In this document: positions 44,703 to 55,672 of the stretch, in pieces
Layout of the letters: each line of letters starts with the position of its first letter
How positions within the stretch are numbered: position 1 is the stretch's first letter
NCBI RefSeq assembly: GCF_002091675.1
Contig: NZ_BDAE01000023.1
Coordinates: 1-64,000, forward strand
DNA: 64,000 bases
Direction of reading: 5' to 3'
DNA from: Pseudomonas luteola NBRC 103146
GTDB lineage: Bacteria; Pseudomonadota; Gammaproteobacteria; Pseudomonadales; Pseudomonadaceae
Notes under the pieces: generated by a model
Seen by the model: only the letters and a program-made list of their open reading frames with translations
What the model was told of the DNA's origin: nothing
Databases searched by the model: none
Made by a program: the position numbers and the translations under genes

Positions 44703-46043
44703 TTAACCTGCCTGGTTTTTCAGAAACGCCGCTGTTTGATGCTGAAGACAGCAGTCAGACTCGCCTCGAATGAACTGGCTAGGTGAATCAACACGTTGGA
44801 GCGGCTTACTACACGGCATGCCACCCGGTAATGCCCTTTGGCAAACAGGATGCTTGTAATGAGAGAGCCATTGCTCGTAATGCGGTTGTGTCACCCGGCA
44901 GTGCATAGCTGTGTAAGCCAATGGGCTTTCAACAAACCGCATGACATCCGTGCGTGACAGTGTCATGTGCCCTGCACCAGGCTGGTAAGTCACGAATATG
45001 ACGCCACTGTCTGCCATTCTTTCAAGCAGCTTGCTGCCACTCCCCGCTTCAAGCCGTGCACATTTCGCCTTGAGCTGCTCGAGCTCTTCTTCCAATTGCG
45101 AATCCAGCTCCTCCCGATAAGCCAGCTCAACTTCTCGGATGGCCAATTGTTCCTTGTAGTCGGCTACTGCCGTTTCGATACGGGCCTGCTGCTCGGCCTC
45201 GAATTGAATCTTGAACGCCTCGAGCTTGTATTCGCTGTTTTTCTCCAGGGCTCGCAATTGCTGAGTCAGCTCATTTCGAGTCGAACGATACTGACTGGCC
45301 TCCTGCTCCAGCTTTTTCATCAGCATACCGTTCATCCGCTCCTGCTCAGCCAAGGCAGTCTGCAGGTGCTCGGCTTCCTGCTTGAGCTGAACCAGCTCCT
45401 CTTCATGCTTGCGCGTCAGGGCGAGGATACGCAGCCGCTGCTGGCGCACAAGGTGGTCCATCTTTGCCTGATGCTCTTGTTCGAGATTGGCCAGATCAAC
45501 ATGTACAGTCGACGCAGAGGGCTCTTGAACATACCACTGATGCTCTTCTGCCATATGAAGCTGTTCAGGTTTGACTTCGTCAACGACAGCCTCGGTACGG
45601 GCCAGCCCAAGCTGATTACGCTTGATGCATTCTCGAAGCTCAATCAGGTCATTTCGACCTGCGACAAGTTCAGGGTCCCACAGGCTGGGCTGATGCCAGG
45701 AAATCGGACACTGACTGCGACAGGCAAGCCTGATAGGTCCTGCACCCAGATCCGGGCCACGCCCGGCGCGCTCGGCCATTTCGCGTAGCGGAATGTTCCA
45801 ATTGGGATCTGCAGCCCCCGTACGGGTGAAATCCAGATAGAAAAAGACACCTGATCGGATGCACAGCTGTAGATCGATCGTCACATAGGCCAGCCGAACT
45901 CGCCGCTGGGCGAATTGGGGCAATGCAAAGAAAGCATCCAGCAATGCTTCGAATTCGTGATAGAGCATTTCTTTGATGACTGATCCTTCTTCATCAAAGA
46001 ACAGCACCGCTTCGGCTCGTTGAGCCTTATTCAATGTATTCAT
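44703..46043 (-). CDS. large coiled-coil protein with cysteine-rich C-terminus
   Basis: A 446-residue protein I do not recognise by function. The first 150 residues look globular (LLDAFFALPQFAQRRVRLAYVTIDLQ, IPLREMAERAGRGPDLGAG). Residues about 185-345 form a long coiled coil rich in Glu, Gln and Leu. The last 75 residues contain several Cys and His (HCRVTQPHYEQW, HPVCQRALPGGMPC, DCCLQHQT) that could bind zinc. The ATG at 46043 follows GAGG at a good distance; 25 extra residues upstream are unlikely. A structural or DNA-associated role is only a guess. Confidence 0.8.
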   Translation of the reverse strand: MNTLNKAQRAEAVLFFDEEGSVIKEMLYHEFEALLDAFFALPQFAQRRVRLAYVTIDLQLCIRSGVFFYLDFTRTGAADPNWNIPLREMAERAGRGPDLGAGPIRLACRSQCPISWHQPSLWDPELVAGRNDLIELRECIKRNQLGLARTEAVVDEVKPEQLHMAEEHQWYVQEPSASTVHVDLANLEQEHQAKMDHLVRQQRLRILALTRKHEEELVQLKQEAEHLQTALAEQERMNGMLMKKLEQEASQYRSTRNELTQQLRALEKNSEYKLEAFKIQFEAEQQARIETAVADYKEQLAIREVELAYREELDSQLEEELEQLKAKCARLEAGSGSKLLERMADSGVIFVTYQPGAGHMTLSRTDVMRFVESPLAYTAMHCRVTQPHYEQWLSHYKHPVCQRALPGGMPCSKPLQRVDSPSQFIRGESDCCLQHQTAAFLKNQAG

Positions 46044-46141
46044 GGGGCAGTCCTCGACCCATTGGAAAAGCGCATGACTCATAGGCGCCTTGGCACCGGA
46101 CGTACAACCGGACAGCACAACACTTTTATTTAAGGCACATC

Positions 46142-46172
46142 GGCCCTAAACCCATTGCTACAGTCTAGGGCC
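46142..46172. repeat. 7-bp inverted repeat between fadH and the coiled-coil gene
   Basis: GGCCCTA (46142-46148) and TAGGGCC (46166-46172) are separated by 17 bases. It lies in the 221-bp gap between the fadH stop and the coiled-coil start, both on the minus strand. No T-run follows in the minus direction, so a terminator role is doubtful; an operator is possible. Confidence 0.45.
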
Positions 46173-46264
46173 TTTCAGTTAAAAGACTAGGTGGCTTATG
46201 TGAACGACTCAGCACCTATGCACATTATTGTTTGGCAAGCTGTTTCAGTGCATGCAGTCAGGTT

Positions 46265-48319
<2,055 letters not shown>

Positions 48320-48515
48320 CTAAAAGCCTGTTATGGACGTTATGGGAAAAACATAAGCTGCCTGTCCCGCAGACTCAATCACCGTAAATGACAACTCATT
48401 AACCATGGTGCACACCCCCGGCTTGGCTTTTAAAGGCATTTTCCCTACCCTGACGTGGAATTTTCAGTCAGAGTGTTCAAGCCCTTGGGCACGCCTGGTT
48501 CAACGCGGAGCTTTA

Positions 48516-49511
48516 ATGCGCAAGTTTGTATTTCTATTCATCATCTGCATCTTCGCTGCAGTCGCAGGCTGGATAGCCCAACGGCCGACCTTTCATTATT
48601 TATCGGATTTGCGAAGCGAGCTGGCAATCAATGCAGGCGAAGCCAAGGGCCACGGCAACCTGCTGGCGATTCAGCCGGAGCTGTTTGCACTCGACTACCA
48701 GACCCCTGAGCGTCTGCGACTGAAGCTTGAAGGCTACCTCGCCAAAGCCCAGCGCGAGGGATTGCTCAATGACAAGACGATTGTGGTATTCCCCGAGCAT
48801 ATTGGAACAGGGCTTATGCTTACTGGCGAGAAACCTATCGTTTACAACACTGCCCAGCTAAACGAAGCTCGCCAGTGGCTAGCCCTCAGCAACCCCGTCA
48901 AGTTCACCCGTGCCTGGCTTGCATCAAAAAGCGATCAGCGATTCGATGAAGCCCTGCTGAGAATGAAAGCCTGGGATATGGCAGGAAATTATCAGATCCT
49001 GTTTGGCGGGCTGGCTCGCCAGTTTTCGGTTACTGTTGTGGCGGGCTCGATCGTTCTACCCTCTCCACGCATGAAGGAAGGCCTGTTACGGGTTGGCACA
49101 GGTAAGCTCTACAACACCTGCGTAGTGTTTGATCCAACGGGCCATCCACTGGCAAAACCGTATCGCAGCCCCTGGCTATCCGGCAAAGAACATCCTGGCA
49201 TCACGCCACAAGTCATCGAAACTGCTGCCGGTAAGCTAGGCGTCATCCTAGGCAGCGACTCAATTGACATGCAGGCGAACGTAAAGACGGACCTTTTGGT
49301 CATACCCGCCCTGAGCGAGCGCAGCACGCTGGACATACGCCAGGCACTTCAGGCTACCGGGGCGCATGCTGGCGTTCAGGTGTTTGCCAGCGGTCAAGCA
49401 TGGGGGCTTCGCTCAACGCCTCAGAGCAAGCTTATGCTCAAGGAGCAACCGATTCTCACGCCACTCGATACCCCACAGGGCGGCGCCAAGTTGCTAAACC
49501 TCTGGCTATGA
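48516..49511 (+). CDS. membrane-anchored nitrilase-fold protein lacking the catalytic cysteine
   Basis: A 331-residue protein with one N-terminal membrane anchor (about 4-20) and a carbon-nitrogen hydrolase fold. Glu94 (VVFPEHIGTG) and Lys214 (PLAKPYRS) occupy the usual catalytic positions. The strand that should carry the nucleophilic Cys reads KLGVILGSDSID (240-251) and contains no Cys; the only other cysteines are Cys11 and Cys202. It is probably a binding or scaffold protein rather than a classical hydrolase. CGGAG precedes the ATG. Its stop overlaps the AraC regulator start (ATGA). Confidence 0.75.
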   Translation: MRKFVFLFIICIFAAVAGWIAQRPTFHYLSDLRSELAINAGEAKGHGNLLAIQPELFALDYQTPERLRLKLEGYLAKAQREGLLNDKTIVVFPEHIGTGLMLTGEKPIVYNTAQLNEARQWLALSNPVKFTRAWLASKSDQRFDEALLRMKAWDMAGNYQILFGGLARQFSVTVVAGSIVLPSPRMKEGLLRVGTGKLYNTCVVFDPTGHPLAKPYRSPWLSGKEHPGITPQVIETAAGKLGVILGSDSIDMQANVKTDLLVIPALSERSTLDIRQALQATGAHAGVQVFASGQAWGLRSTPQSKLMLKEQPILTPLDTPQGGAKLLNLWL

Positions 49512-50545
49512 ATCGAAAGCGCCTGCGCCTGGGTGATTTATCAGTAGGATTTGTCCACGCCCTGGCCAACGCGGTACGTGCCAGAGGCCACGATCCAACG
49601 ACGCTGTTGCTCCGCTTCGGCATTGATGACTCGACGTTTGCAACACCAAATGCACGCCTGTCCATTCCCCGATACATGCGACTGGGACATGCTGCCATTC
49701 AACTTACCCAGGAGCCTGCTCTAGGACTGGATATCGGCCAGCAGAGCCTGCCTGTCCATCTGGGCCTTGCCGGCATAGCCAGCCTGCATGCACCAACACT
49801 GGGAGACGCCGCTCGTACGCTGCTGGATTATGAATTGTTGTACGGCAGCAATTACCGTGGACAGTCTCGCTTCACTCGCCAAGACAGCCATGCCTGGATG
49901 CATTTCTACTCCATCAGTCCTTACAACGATTACAACCGATTCGTGGTAGACCAAGTACTGTCTGGATGGATCGCAATGCTAGGAAACATCACAGGTAATC
50001 CTGTAAGGCCAACCAGGGTCCTGATCGAATATCCCCGCCCCTCCTGCACGGCATCTTACGACGAACGCTTTGGCTGCATGGTGGAGTTCGGTGCAGAAAC
50101 CAATGCAATCATGCTTGATGCCAAGACGTTGGCCTTTCCAGGTCTTAGTTATTTTCCAGGCACCTGGAAAGCGCTTCTGGACATCTGCAGAACTGAGCTG
50201 CAGCAGATTACACGGCAACACAGTCTAACCGAGCGTATCGTATCTATACTCGGCCCTCTGCTAAAAAACGGAGAACCTTCGCTTGAAGAAATTGCAAAGC
50301 GTCTACAGATGCCTGCCTGGACACTGCGACGAAAGCTGGCAGATGAGGGAACACGTTATCTGGATATTTTGAACGATACGCGTCGAGAGCTTGCTATAAG
50401 CTATATTCGCGATACAGATTTAAGCTTTGGAGAAGTGGCGTACGTGCTTGGCTTTGCCTCTGCCGCTGCGTTTCAGCGAGCGTTCAAGCGTTGGACACTC
50501 CTGACTCCAGGAGATTTCCGCAAAGCTATTCGCAAGGAAGGTTAA
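49508..50545 (+). CDS. AraC-family transcriptional regulator
   Basis: A 345-residue regulator. The N-terminal sensing domain (about 25-215; PF12625-like) resembles that of OruR/ArgR-type and lipid-responsive regulators. The C-terminal double helix-turn-helix is at about 245-340, with LGFASAAAFQRAFKRWTLLTPGDFRK as its recognition part. It is translationally coupled to the nitrilase-fold gene. By position between fadH and the tRNA it corresponds to a gene also found in P. aeruginosa. The inducer is unknown. Confidence 0.92.
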   Translation: MNRKRLRLGDLSVGFVHALANAVRARGHDPTTLLLRFGIDDSTFATPNARLSIPRYMRLGHAAIQLTQEPALGLDIGQQSLPVHLGLAGIASLHAPTLGDAARTLLDYELLYGSNYRGQSRFTRQDSHAWMHFYSISPYNDYNRFVVDQVLSGWIAMLGNITGNPVRPTRVLIEYPRPSCTASYDERFGCMVEFGAETNAIMLDAKTLAFPGLSYFPGTWKALLDICRTELQQITRQHSLTERIVSILGPLLKNGEPSLEEIAKRLQMPAWTLRRKLADEGTRYLDILNDTRRELAISYIRDTDLSFGEVAYVLGFASAAAFQRAFKRWTLLTPGDFRKAIRKEG

Positions 50546-50685
50546 GCGTTTATGTTTGCAGTAGTGCTTGCTCACTAAACCTGACAGTTAACGAAGCAAG
50601 CTTTTGAGATAATCATCCAAGTGGCATGTCATGCTTCGAGTTGCTCGGAGATGGCACAAGGATGTTAATGAGAGCAAAGATAAAA

Positions 50686-50762
50686 TGGCGCAGCGGACGG
50701 GACTCGAACCCGCGACCCCCGGCGTGACAGGCCGGTATTCTAACCGACTGAACTACCGCTGC
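50686..50762 (-). tRNA. tRNA-Asp (anticodon GTC), CCA encoded
   Basis: The 77-base cloverleaf on the minus strand has a 7-bp acceptor stem (GCAGCGG with CCGCTGC), D-loop AGTCGGTTAGA, anticodon loop CTGTCAC with GTC, and T-arm GCGGGTTCGAGTCCCGT. The discriminator is G and the 3' CCA is genomic (50686-50688). D-, anticodon and T-arms are nearly the same as E. coli tRNA-Asp. Confidence 0.97.
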
Positions 50763-50819
50763 GCGTCGGTCGGGCTAACGCCCGGAAGAATCAAGAGGTC
50801 ACCCTCTTGGATGGCGCGC

Positions 50820-50848
50820 ATTTTGCGCATACCTCTTTGATCCGTCAA
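50820..50848 (-). promoter_or_regulatory. tRNA-Asp promoter
   Basis: On the minus strand -35 TTGACG (50843-50848), a 17-bp spacer, then -10 CAAAAT (50820-50825) and a GCGCGCC discriminator. The tRNA starts about 50 bases downstream of the likely start point. The layout repeats that at 71-99. The GC-rich discriminator predicts ppGpp control. Confidence 0.7.
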
Positions 50849-50862
50849 GATTTATTTATCAT

Positions 50863-51615
50863 TTAATCCAAATAAATCATTTTCTTGGTCATTCCACCGT
50901 CAACGGTAAATTCCTGACCGGTAACAAATTCAGCTTCCTCTGATGCAAGCCAGGCTACCAGCGCTGCCACATCTTCTACGGTGCCTACCCTTCCTACCGG
51001 ATGCTGCTCATGATCCAGCTCCGTCAACGGCTCAGCCTGTTGCTGAGAAAGATCCCGGGAATCAATCCAGCCAGGGCTGACAGCGTTCACACGAATATCT
51101 GGCCCAAGGCTCATGGCCAGCGCATGGGTAAGTGCAACAAGACCTCCTTTGCTGGCAGCATAGGCTTCGGTGGATATTTCTGACTGCTGCGCGCGCGTCG
51201 ATGCCACATTGACGATGGAACCACGATTGGCACGAAGATAGGGAGCGGCATACTTAGCTGTCAGCATAGCGCCCGTCAGATTAACCGATAGCACCTGATT
51301 CCAGCGTGCCAATGTCAGTGTTTCCAACGGCTCGTTATGGGGGTCGGAGAGGCCGGCATTATTCACCAGAAGGTCAAATCGGCCAAACTGACCCACCACC
51401 TCGGCAATGACGGCCTCCACCTGACTTTCGTTCGCCACGTCCATTTCCATGAACCAGGCACGATCGCCAAGCGCTTCCACCACACGCGTCCCACGGCTAC
51501 GGTCGATATCAGCCAGAACCACCTGCCATCCTTCGGTAATGAGCCAAGCCGAGACACCCAGCCCAATACCACGCGCCGCCCCTGTAACCAGCGCTACCTT
51601 GCTACCGGTCAACAT
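50863..51615 (-). CDS. short-chain dehydrogenase/reductase
   Basis: A 250-residue Rossmann oxidoreductase. The cofactor motif is [11 protein letters not shown] (near residue 8), with NNAG, a catalytic Ser near VNVAS and YAASKGG. Asp in VVLADIDRS suggests NAD rather than NADP. The C-terminal [16 protein letters not shown] is typical. Substrate unknown. The ATG at 51615 has GAGG about 9 bases upstream; a GTG start at 51633 would overlap metZ. It lies directly behind metZ as in P. aeruginosa. Confidence 0.9.
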   Translation of the reverse strand: MLTGSKVALVTGAARGIGLGVSAWLITEGWQVVLADIDRSRGTRVVEALGDRAWFMEMDVANESQVEAVIAEVVGQFGRFDLLVNNAGLSDPHNEPLETLTLARWNQVLSVNLTGAMLTAKYAAPYLRANRGSIVNVASTRAQQSEISTEAYAASKGGLVALTHALAMSLGPDIRVNAVSPGWIDSRDLSQQQAEPLTELDHEQHPVGRVGTVEDVAALVAWLASEEAEFVTGQEFTVDGGMTKKMIYLD

Positions 51616-51629
51616 TTGATATGCCTCAT

Positions 51630-52841
51630 TCACAACGCTGCTATACCTCGAGCCAAATCGGTCTTGATGTCCTCAATGTCTTCCAGCCCAACGGCAATGC
51701 GAATCAAGCTGTCGCTGATACCCGCATTGGCCCGCTCAGCTGGCGATAAACGACCATGCGACGTGGTAGCAGGATGAGCAATGGTCGTTTTGGTATCGCC
51801 CAAATTAGTGGTTATGGAGATCATGCGCGTAGCATCAATGACACGCCATGCGGCCTCTTTGCCACCTGCCACCTCGAAGCTGACCACGGCACCAAAGCCG
51901 CTTTGCTGGCGCTTGGCGAGTTCATGCTGTGGATGACTTTCCAGGCCAGCGTAAAACACTCGCTCAACACCGGGCTGCGCTTCCAACCAGCGCGCCAGCT
52001 GCAGTGCTGACTGACTGTGCGCCTGCATGCGAATCTTCAGCGTTTCAAGTCCCTTGAGGAACAGCCATGCATTGAAAGGACTCAGCGTGGGGCCTGCTGT
52101 ACGCAAAAAGCCCACCAGCTCCTTCATGTGCTCGGCACGTCCTGCGACCACCCCCCCCATGCTACGACCCTGTCCGTCGATATACTTGGTTGCTGAATGC
52201 ACCACGATATCAGCGCCCAACGCCAACGGCTGCTGCAGTACGGGCGTACAGAAACAGTTATCGACCGCTAATAGTGCACCCTGGGCATGGGCTACTTCAG
52301 CGAGCGCTGCGATGTCGACCAACTCGGCAAGCGGGTTAGAAGGTGACTCGACAAAGAAAAGCCTAGTGTTCGGCTTGCAGGCACCACGCCATGCCTCGAT
52401 ATCTGATAACGGCGGATAATCCACCTCAACACCAAAACGCTTGAGGTACTTCTCGAACAGGCTAATGGTGGAGCCAAACACGCTGCGCGAGACCAGCACG
52501 TGATCACCTGCACTGCACAGACTCATCACCAACGCCAGAATGGCCGACATACCGGAAGCGGTAGCTACCGCCTGCTCTGCCCCTTCAAGCGCTGCAATTC
52601 GCGTTTCAAAGGTCCGTACCGTAGGGTTGGTGTAACGCGAGTAAACGTTACCCGGTACTTCGCCAGCGAAACGTTTGGCCGCATCGGCTGCACTTCGGAA
52701 GACATAACTCGATGTCAAAAACAGCGCCTCACCATGCTCACCCTCAGGCGAGCGGTTATAGCCTGCGCGAACGGCAAGGGTATCGAAACCTACACCGTCC
52801 AGGTCGCTATCAAGCCGCCCGGCGTCCCAGTCATGACTCAT
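51630..52841 (-). CDS. metZ: O-succinylhomoserine sulfhydrylase
   Basis: A 403-residue PLP enzyme of the Cys/Met metabolism family. It makes homocysteine directly from O-succinylhomoserine and sulfide. The PLP lysine is in [17 protein letters not shown] near residue 205, and ASGMSAILA and [11 protein letters not shown] are conserved. GAGGAG precedes the start. It lies 11 bp behind purF. Confidence 0.95.
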   Translation of the reverse strand: MSHDWDAGRLDSDLDGVGFDTLAVRAGYNRSPEGEHGEALFLTSSYVFRSAADAAKRFAGEVPGNVYSRYTNPTVRTFETRIAALEGAEQAVATASGMSAILALVMSLCSAGDHVLVSRSVFGSTISLFEKYLKRFGVEVDYPPLSDIEAWRGACKPNTRLFFVESPSNPLAELVDIAALAEVAHAQGALLAVDNCFCTPVLQQPLALGADIVVHSATKYIDGQGRSMGGVVAGRAEHMKELVGFLRTAGPTLSPFNAWLFLKGLETLKIRMQAHSQSALQLARWLEAQPGVERVFYAGLESHPQHELAKRQQSGFGAVVSFEVAGGKEAAWRVIDATRMISITTNLGDTKTTIAHPATTSHGRLSPAERANAGISDSLIRIAVGLEDIEDIKTDLARGIAAL

Positions 52842-52852
52842 GCAAAAGCTCC

Positions 52853-54358
52853 TCAGTCGTTGTACAGGTCGATGATGGCATGCACCGCATGTGACGTGGT
52901 TTTAGCGGCATCATTACGGGCCTGCTCGATATTGAGCAGGTATGCCTCATCGACATCGCCTGTAATGTACTGACCATCAAACACTGCGCAGTCGAAGTTT
53001 TCGATACTTGGATTGCCACCACGAACGGCATCGACTAGATCATTGAGATCCTGATAGATGAGCCAATCCGTACCGATCAAGCGTGCAACGTCTTCTGTAG
53101 AGCGACCGTGTGCGATCAGCTCATGGACGCTGGGCATATCGATACCATAGACATTGGGATACCGCACCGCAGGCGCCGCTGAACAGAAATATACATTCTT
53201 TGCGCCAGCTTCACGGGCCATCTGAATAATCTGCTTGCAAGTAGTACCCCGAACGATGGAGTCATCAACCAGCATGACATTCTTGCCTCGAAACTCCAGC
53301 TCAATGGCGTTCAGCTTCTGGCGAACCGACTTCTTGCGTGCAGCCTGCCCCGGCATGATAAACGTGCGGCCGATATAGCGATTCTTGACGAAGCCTTCAC
53401 GAAACTTGACGCCTAGGTGATTCGCCAGCTCCAGTGCTGCAGTGCGGCTCGTATCCGGAATGGGAATAACTACATCGATATCATGATCAGGGCGTTCCCG
53501 CTGAATCTTCTCAGCCAGTTTTTCACCCATGCGCAACCGCGCCTTGTATACAGAAATACCATCGATAATGGAGTCCGGACGAGCCAGGTAAACATGCTCG
53601 AAAATGCACGGCGCATATTTGGGATTTGCCGCGCACTGGCGCGTGAACAAGCGACCGTCTTCCGTAATGTAAACCGCCTCGCCAGGAGCCAGGTCACGAA
53701 TGAGGGTGAACCCCAGTACATTCAGCGATACGCTTTCCGAGGCGATCATGTACTCGACGCCTTTTTCGGTATGACGCTGCCCAAACACGATTGGCCGAAT
53801 GGCATGGGGGTCCCGGAAACCTACCATGCCATACCCGGTTATCATGGCGATAACGGCATACCCTCCCCGGCACCGCTCATGTACGCCAGAGACGGCAGCA
53901 AATACATCATCTTCAGTGGGTTGCAGCTTGTTACGCACTGCCAGCTCATGTGCAAAAACATTGAGCAGCACTTCCGAGTCGGAATTGGTGTTTACGTGAC
54001 GCAAATCCGACTCATAGATCTCTTGAGAGAGCTGAGCCACATTGGTCAGGTTGCCATTATGCGCCAGTGTAATACCGTAGGGCGAATTGACGTAAAACGG
54101 CTGGGCCTCAGCAGAGGATGAACTGCCGGCAGTGGGATAACGGACGTGGCCGATACCGATGTTGCCAACTAGACGCTGCATATGTCGCTGTTGAAACACA
54201 TCCCGAACCAGCCCGTTGTCCTTACGCAGATAGAGCTTTCCGTCCAGGCTGGTCACTATGCCAGCTGCATCCTGACCACGATGTTGTAGGACGGTGAGCG
54301 CGTCATACAACGCCTGGTTGACGTTTGATTTGCCCACAATGCCAACGATGCCACACAT
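52853..54358 (-). CDS. purF: amidophosphoribosyltransferase
   Basis: A 501-residue first enzyme of purine synthesis: PRPP plus glutamine to phosphoribosylamine. The Ntn nucleophile is Cys2 (MCGIVGIVG), which fixes the start at 54358 since the Met must be removed. [11 protein letters not shown] and the PRPP loop [13 protein letters not shown] are intact. Follows cvpA, the usual pairing. Confidence 0.97.
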   Translation of the reverse strand: MCGIVGIVGKSNVNQALYDALTVLQHRGQDAAGIVTSLDGKLYLRKDNGLVRDVFQQRHMQRLVGNIGIGHVRYPTAGSSSSAEAQPFYVNSPYGITLAHNGNLTNVAQLSQEIYESDLRHVNTNSDSEVLLNVFAHELAVRNKLQPTEDDVFAAVSGVHERCRGGYAVIAMITGYGMVGFRDPHAIRPIVFGQRHTEKGVEYMIASESVSLNVLGFTLIRDLAPGEAVYITEDGRLFTRQCAANPKYAPCIFEHVYLARPDSIIDGISVYKARLRMGEKLAEKIQRERPDHDIDVVIPIPDTSRTAALELANHLGVKFREGFVKNRYIGRTFIMPGQAARKKSVRQKLNAIELEFRGKNVMLVDDSIVRGTTCKQIIQMAREAGAKNVYFCSAAPAVRYPNVYGIDMPSVHELIAHGRSTEDVARLIGTDWLIYQDLNDLVDAVRGGNPSIENFDCAVFDGQYITGDVDEAYLLNIEQARNDAAKTTSHAVHAIIDLYND

Positions 54359-54411
54359 GTGACGGAACCCCACTGTTAAGACTAGTTCGATTGGATGCGT
54401 GAACGCATCGT

Positions 54412-54951
54412 TTACTTGGCAATACCACCCAGCTCATTAAGCGTGTGCGGCACGGCTGCCTGAGTCATCCAGTTCCCTGCAAACCCCAACATGAAGTTCT
54501 TGGACCAGTCAGCCACCAAAAGAAAATGGGGAAGCAATACGGATTGCTTCCACCAGGGATCCTGCTGTACTGGAGCCAGGCTCAGCAGCCCTACCAGTAC
54601 CACGATCAACAAGCCGCCACGTGCGGCCCCGAAAGCCATTCCGAGAAAACGGTCAGTACCTGAAAGCCCGGTGACCCGAATCAGCTCTCCCAACAGGAAA
54701 TTGACCAGAGCACCGACCATCAACGTAGCAATGAATAGCAGCGCGCATGCAGCAATGATACGCCCTGAAGGAATCTGGATATAGTCGTTGAAGTATTGAG
54801 ACAGCGCACCGCCGAACAGCCATGCTACAGCACCTGCCACTATCCATGTCAGCAATGAAAGCGCTTCCTTTACAAAGCCACGCTTCAAGCTAATCAAACT
54901 GGAAATAGCGATAACGCCAATGATCGCCCAATCCGCCCAGGTGAAGCCCAC
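54412..54951 (-). CDS. cvpA: CvpA family membrane protein
   Basis: A 179-residue inner-membrane protein with four helices, named for colicin V production in E. coli. The GTG at 54951 ([13 protein letters not shown] when read as Met) aligns with the P. aeruginosa start; GTG at 54963 is the alternative. [10 protein letters not shown] and [15 protein letters not shown] are conserved. It precedes purF, and an intrinsic terminator ends only 16 bp before its start. Confidence 0.9.
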   Translation of the reverse strand: MGFTWADWAIIGVIAISSLISLKRGFVKEALSLLTWIVAGAVAWLFGGALSQYFNDYIQIPSGRIIAACALLFIATLMVGALVNFLLGELIRVTGLSGTDRFLGMAFGAARGGLLIVVLVGLLSLAPVQQDPWWKQSVLLPHFLLVADWSKNFMLGFAGNWMTQAAVPHTLNELGGIAK

Positions 54952-54967
54952 GGTGAGACCCACAACT

Positions 54968-54998
54968 AAAAAAGGCCCTGCATATTAGCAGAGCCTTT
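54968..54998 (-). terminator. terminator between the SPOR gene and cvpA
   Basis: On the minus strand GGCTCTGC (54988-54995) pairs with GCAGGGCC (54974-54981) around a 6-base loop, with one G-U pair, and is followed by six T. The T-run stops 16 bases before the cvpA start. Confidence 0.9.
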
Positions 54999-55006
54999 CG
55001 ATTTGG

Positions 55007-55669
55007 TTAACCGCGTTCCGGCTGGAAACGCACTACAAAGCCATTTACCTTTTGCTGACGGCTTAACTGGTCACGTAAGCGGTCTGCCTCCCCTCGGTCA
55101 ACGACAGGACCTACAAACACGCGATTCATCCCATCCACACTGCGTACATACGCATTGTAACCCTGACTGCGCAGCGTGTTTTGCAGCTCATTTGCACGAG
55201 CCTTGTTAGACAGGCTGGCTAATTGCACGGACCAGCTTACAGGCAGATCGTTGTTGTCCAGCCGCTTCTCCGGCTGAGCGGCGGGCGCTGGCTGCGTAGA
55301 CGGAGGCGCCGCTGGTGCAGCCTTGGCCTGGGGTGCCTGCGCTACAGCAGGTGCGCTGGCCTGAGAGGCAGGAGCATTGGGTTGTGAAGATTGAGCAACT
55401 GGCGCATCAGCATTGGAAATCTCCGGCACGGATGCAATTGGCGCACTGGGTAACGAAGCTGCATTTTCAGGCTTGTCCGGTATCACCTCTGGCGTCTCTA
55501 CCGGCTTTACAGCTACTTCAGGCATTGCAGGGGCCTGGGGTCGAGGTGCTGGCTCTACAACCACCTGGCGGGTCTCATCCTGACGAGTAAAAAGCATTGG
55601 TATGAATACAATGGCCAGGGCAACCAGCACCAAGGCACCAACGATACGCTGCTTGAGCACTCGATCCAT
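55007..55669 (-). CDS. SPOR-domain cell-envelope protein (DedD-like)
   Basis: A 220-residue bitopic protein. An N-terminal membrane helix (about 9-26) is followed by a Pro/Ala-rich linker (30-135). The SPOR domain lies at about 140-217 (WSVQLASLSNKARANELQNTL, NRVFVGPVVDRGEADRLRDQL). SPOR domains bind denuded peptidoglycan at the division site. It follows folC as dedD does in E. coli. Confidence 0.92.
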   Translation of the reverse strand: MDRVLKQRIVGALVLVALAIVFIPMLFTRQDETRQVVVEPAPRPQAPAMPEVAVKPVETPEVIPDKPENAASLPSAPIASVPEISNADAPVAQSSQPNAPASQASAPAVAQAPQAKAAPAAPPSTQPAPAAQPEKRLDNNDLPVSWSVQLASLSNKARANELQNTLRSQGYNAYVRSVDGMNRVFVGPVVDRGEADRLRDQLSRQQKVNGFVVRFQPERG

Positions 55670-55672
55670 TTT

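Noticed and set aside
44967-45788. Leucine-rich plus-strand open frame antisense to the coiled-coil gene
   Set aside because: A Gln/Glu-rich coiled coil reads as Leu-rich sequence on the other strand; no start signal.
50686-50762. tRNA-Asp as an integration site for a mobile element
   Set aside because: No integrase gene and no second copy of the tRNA 3' end was seen nearby.
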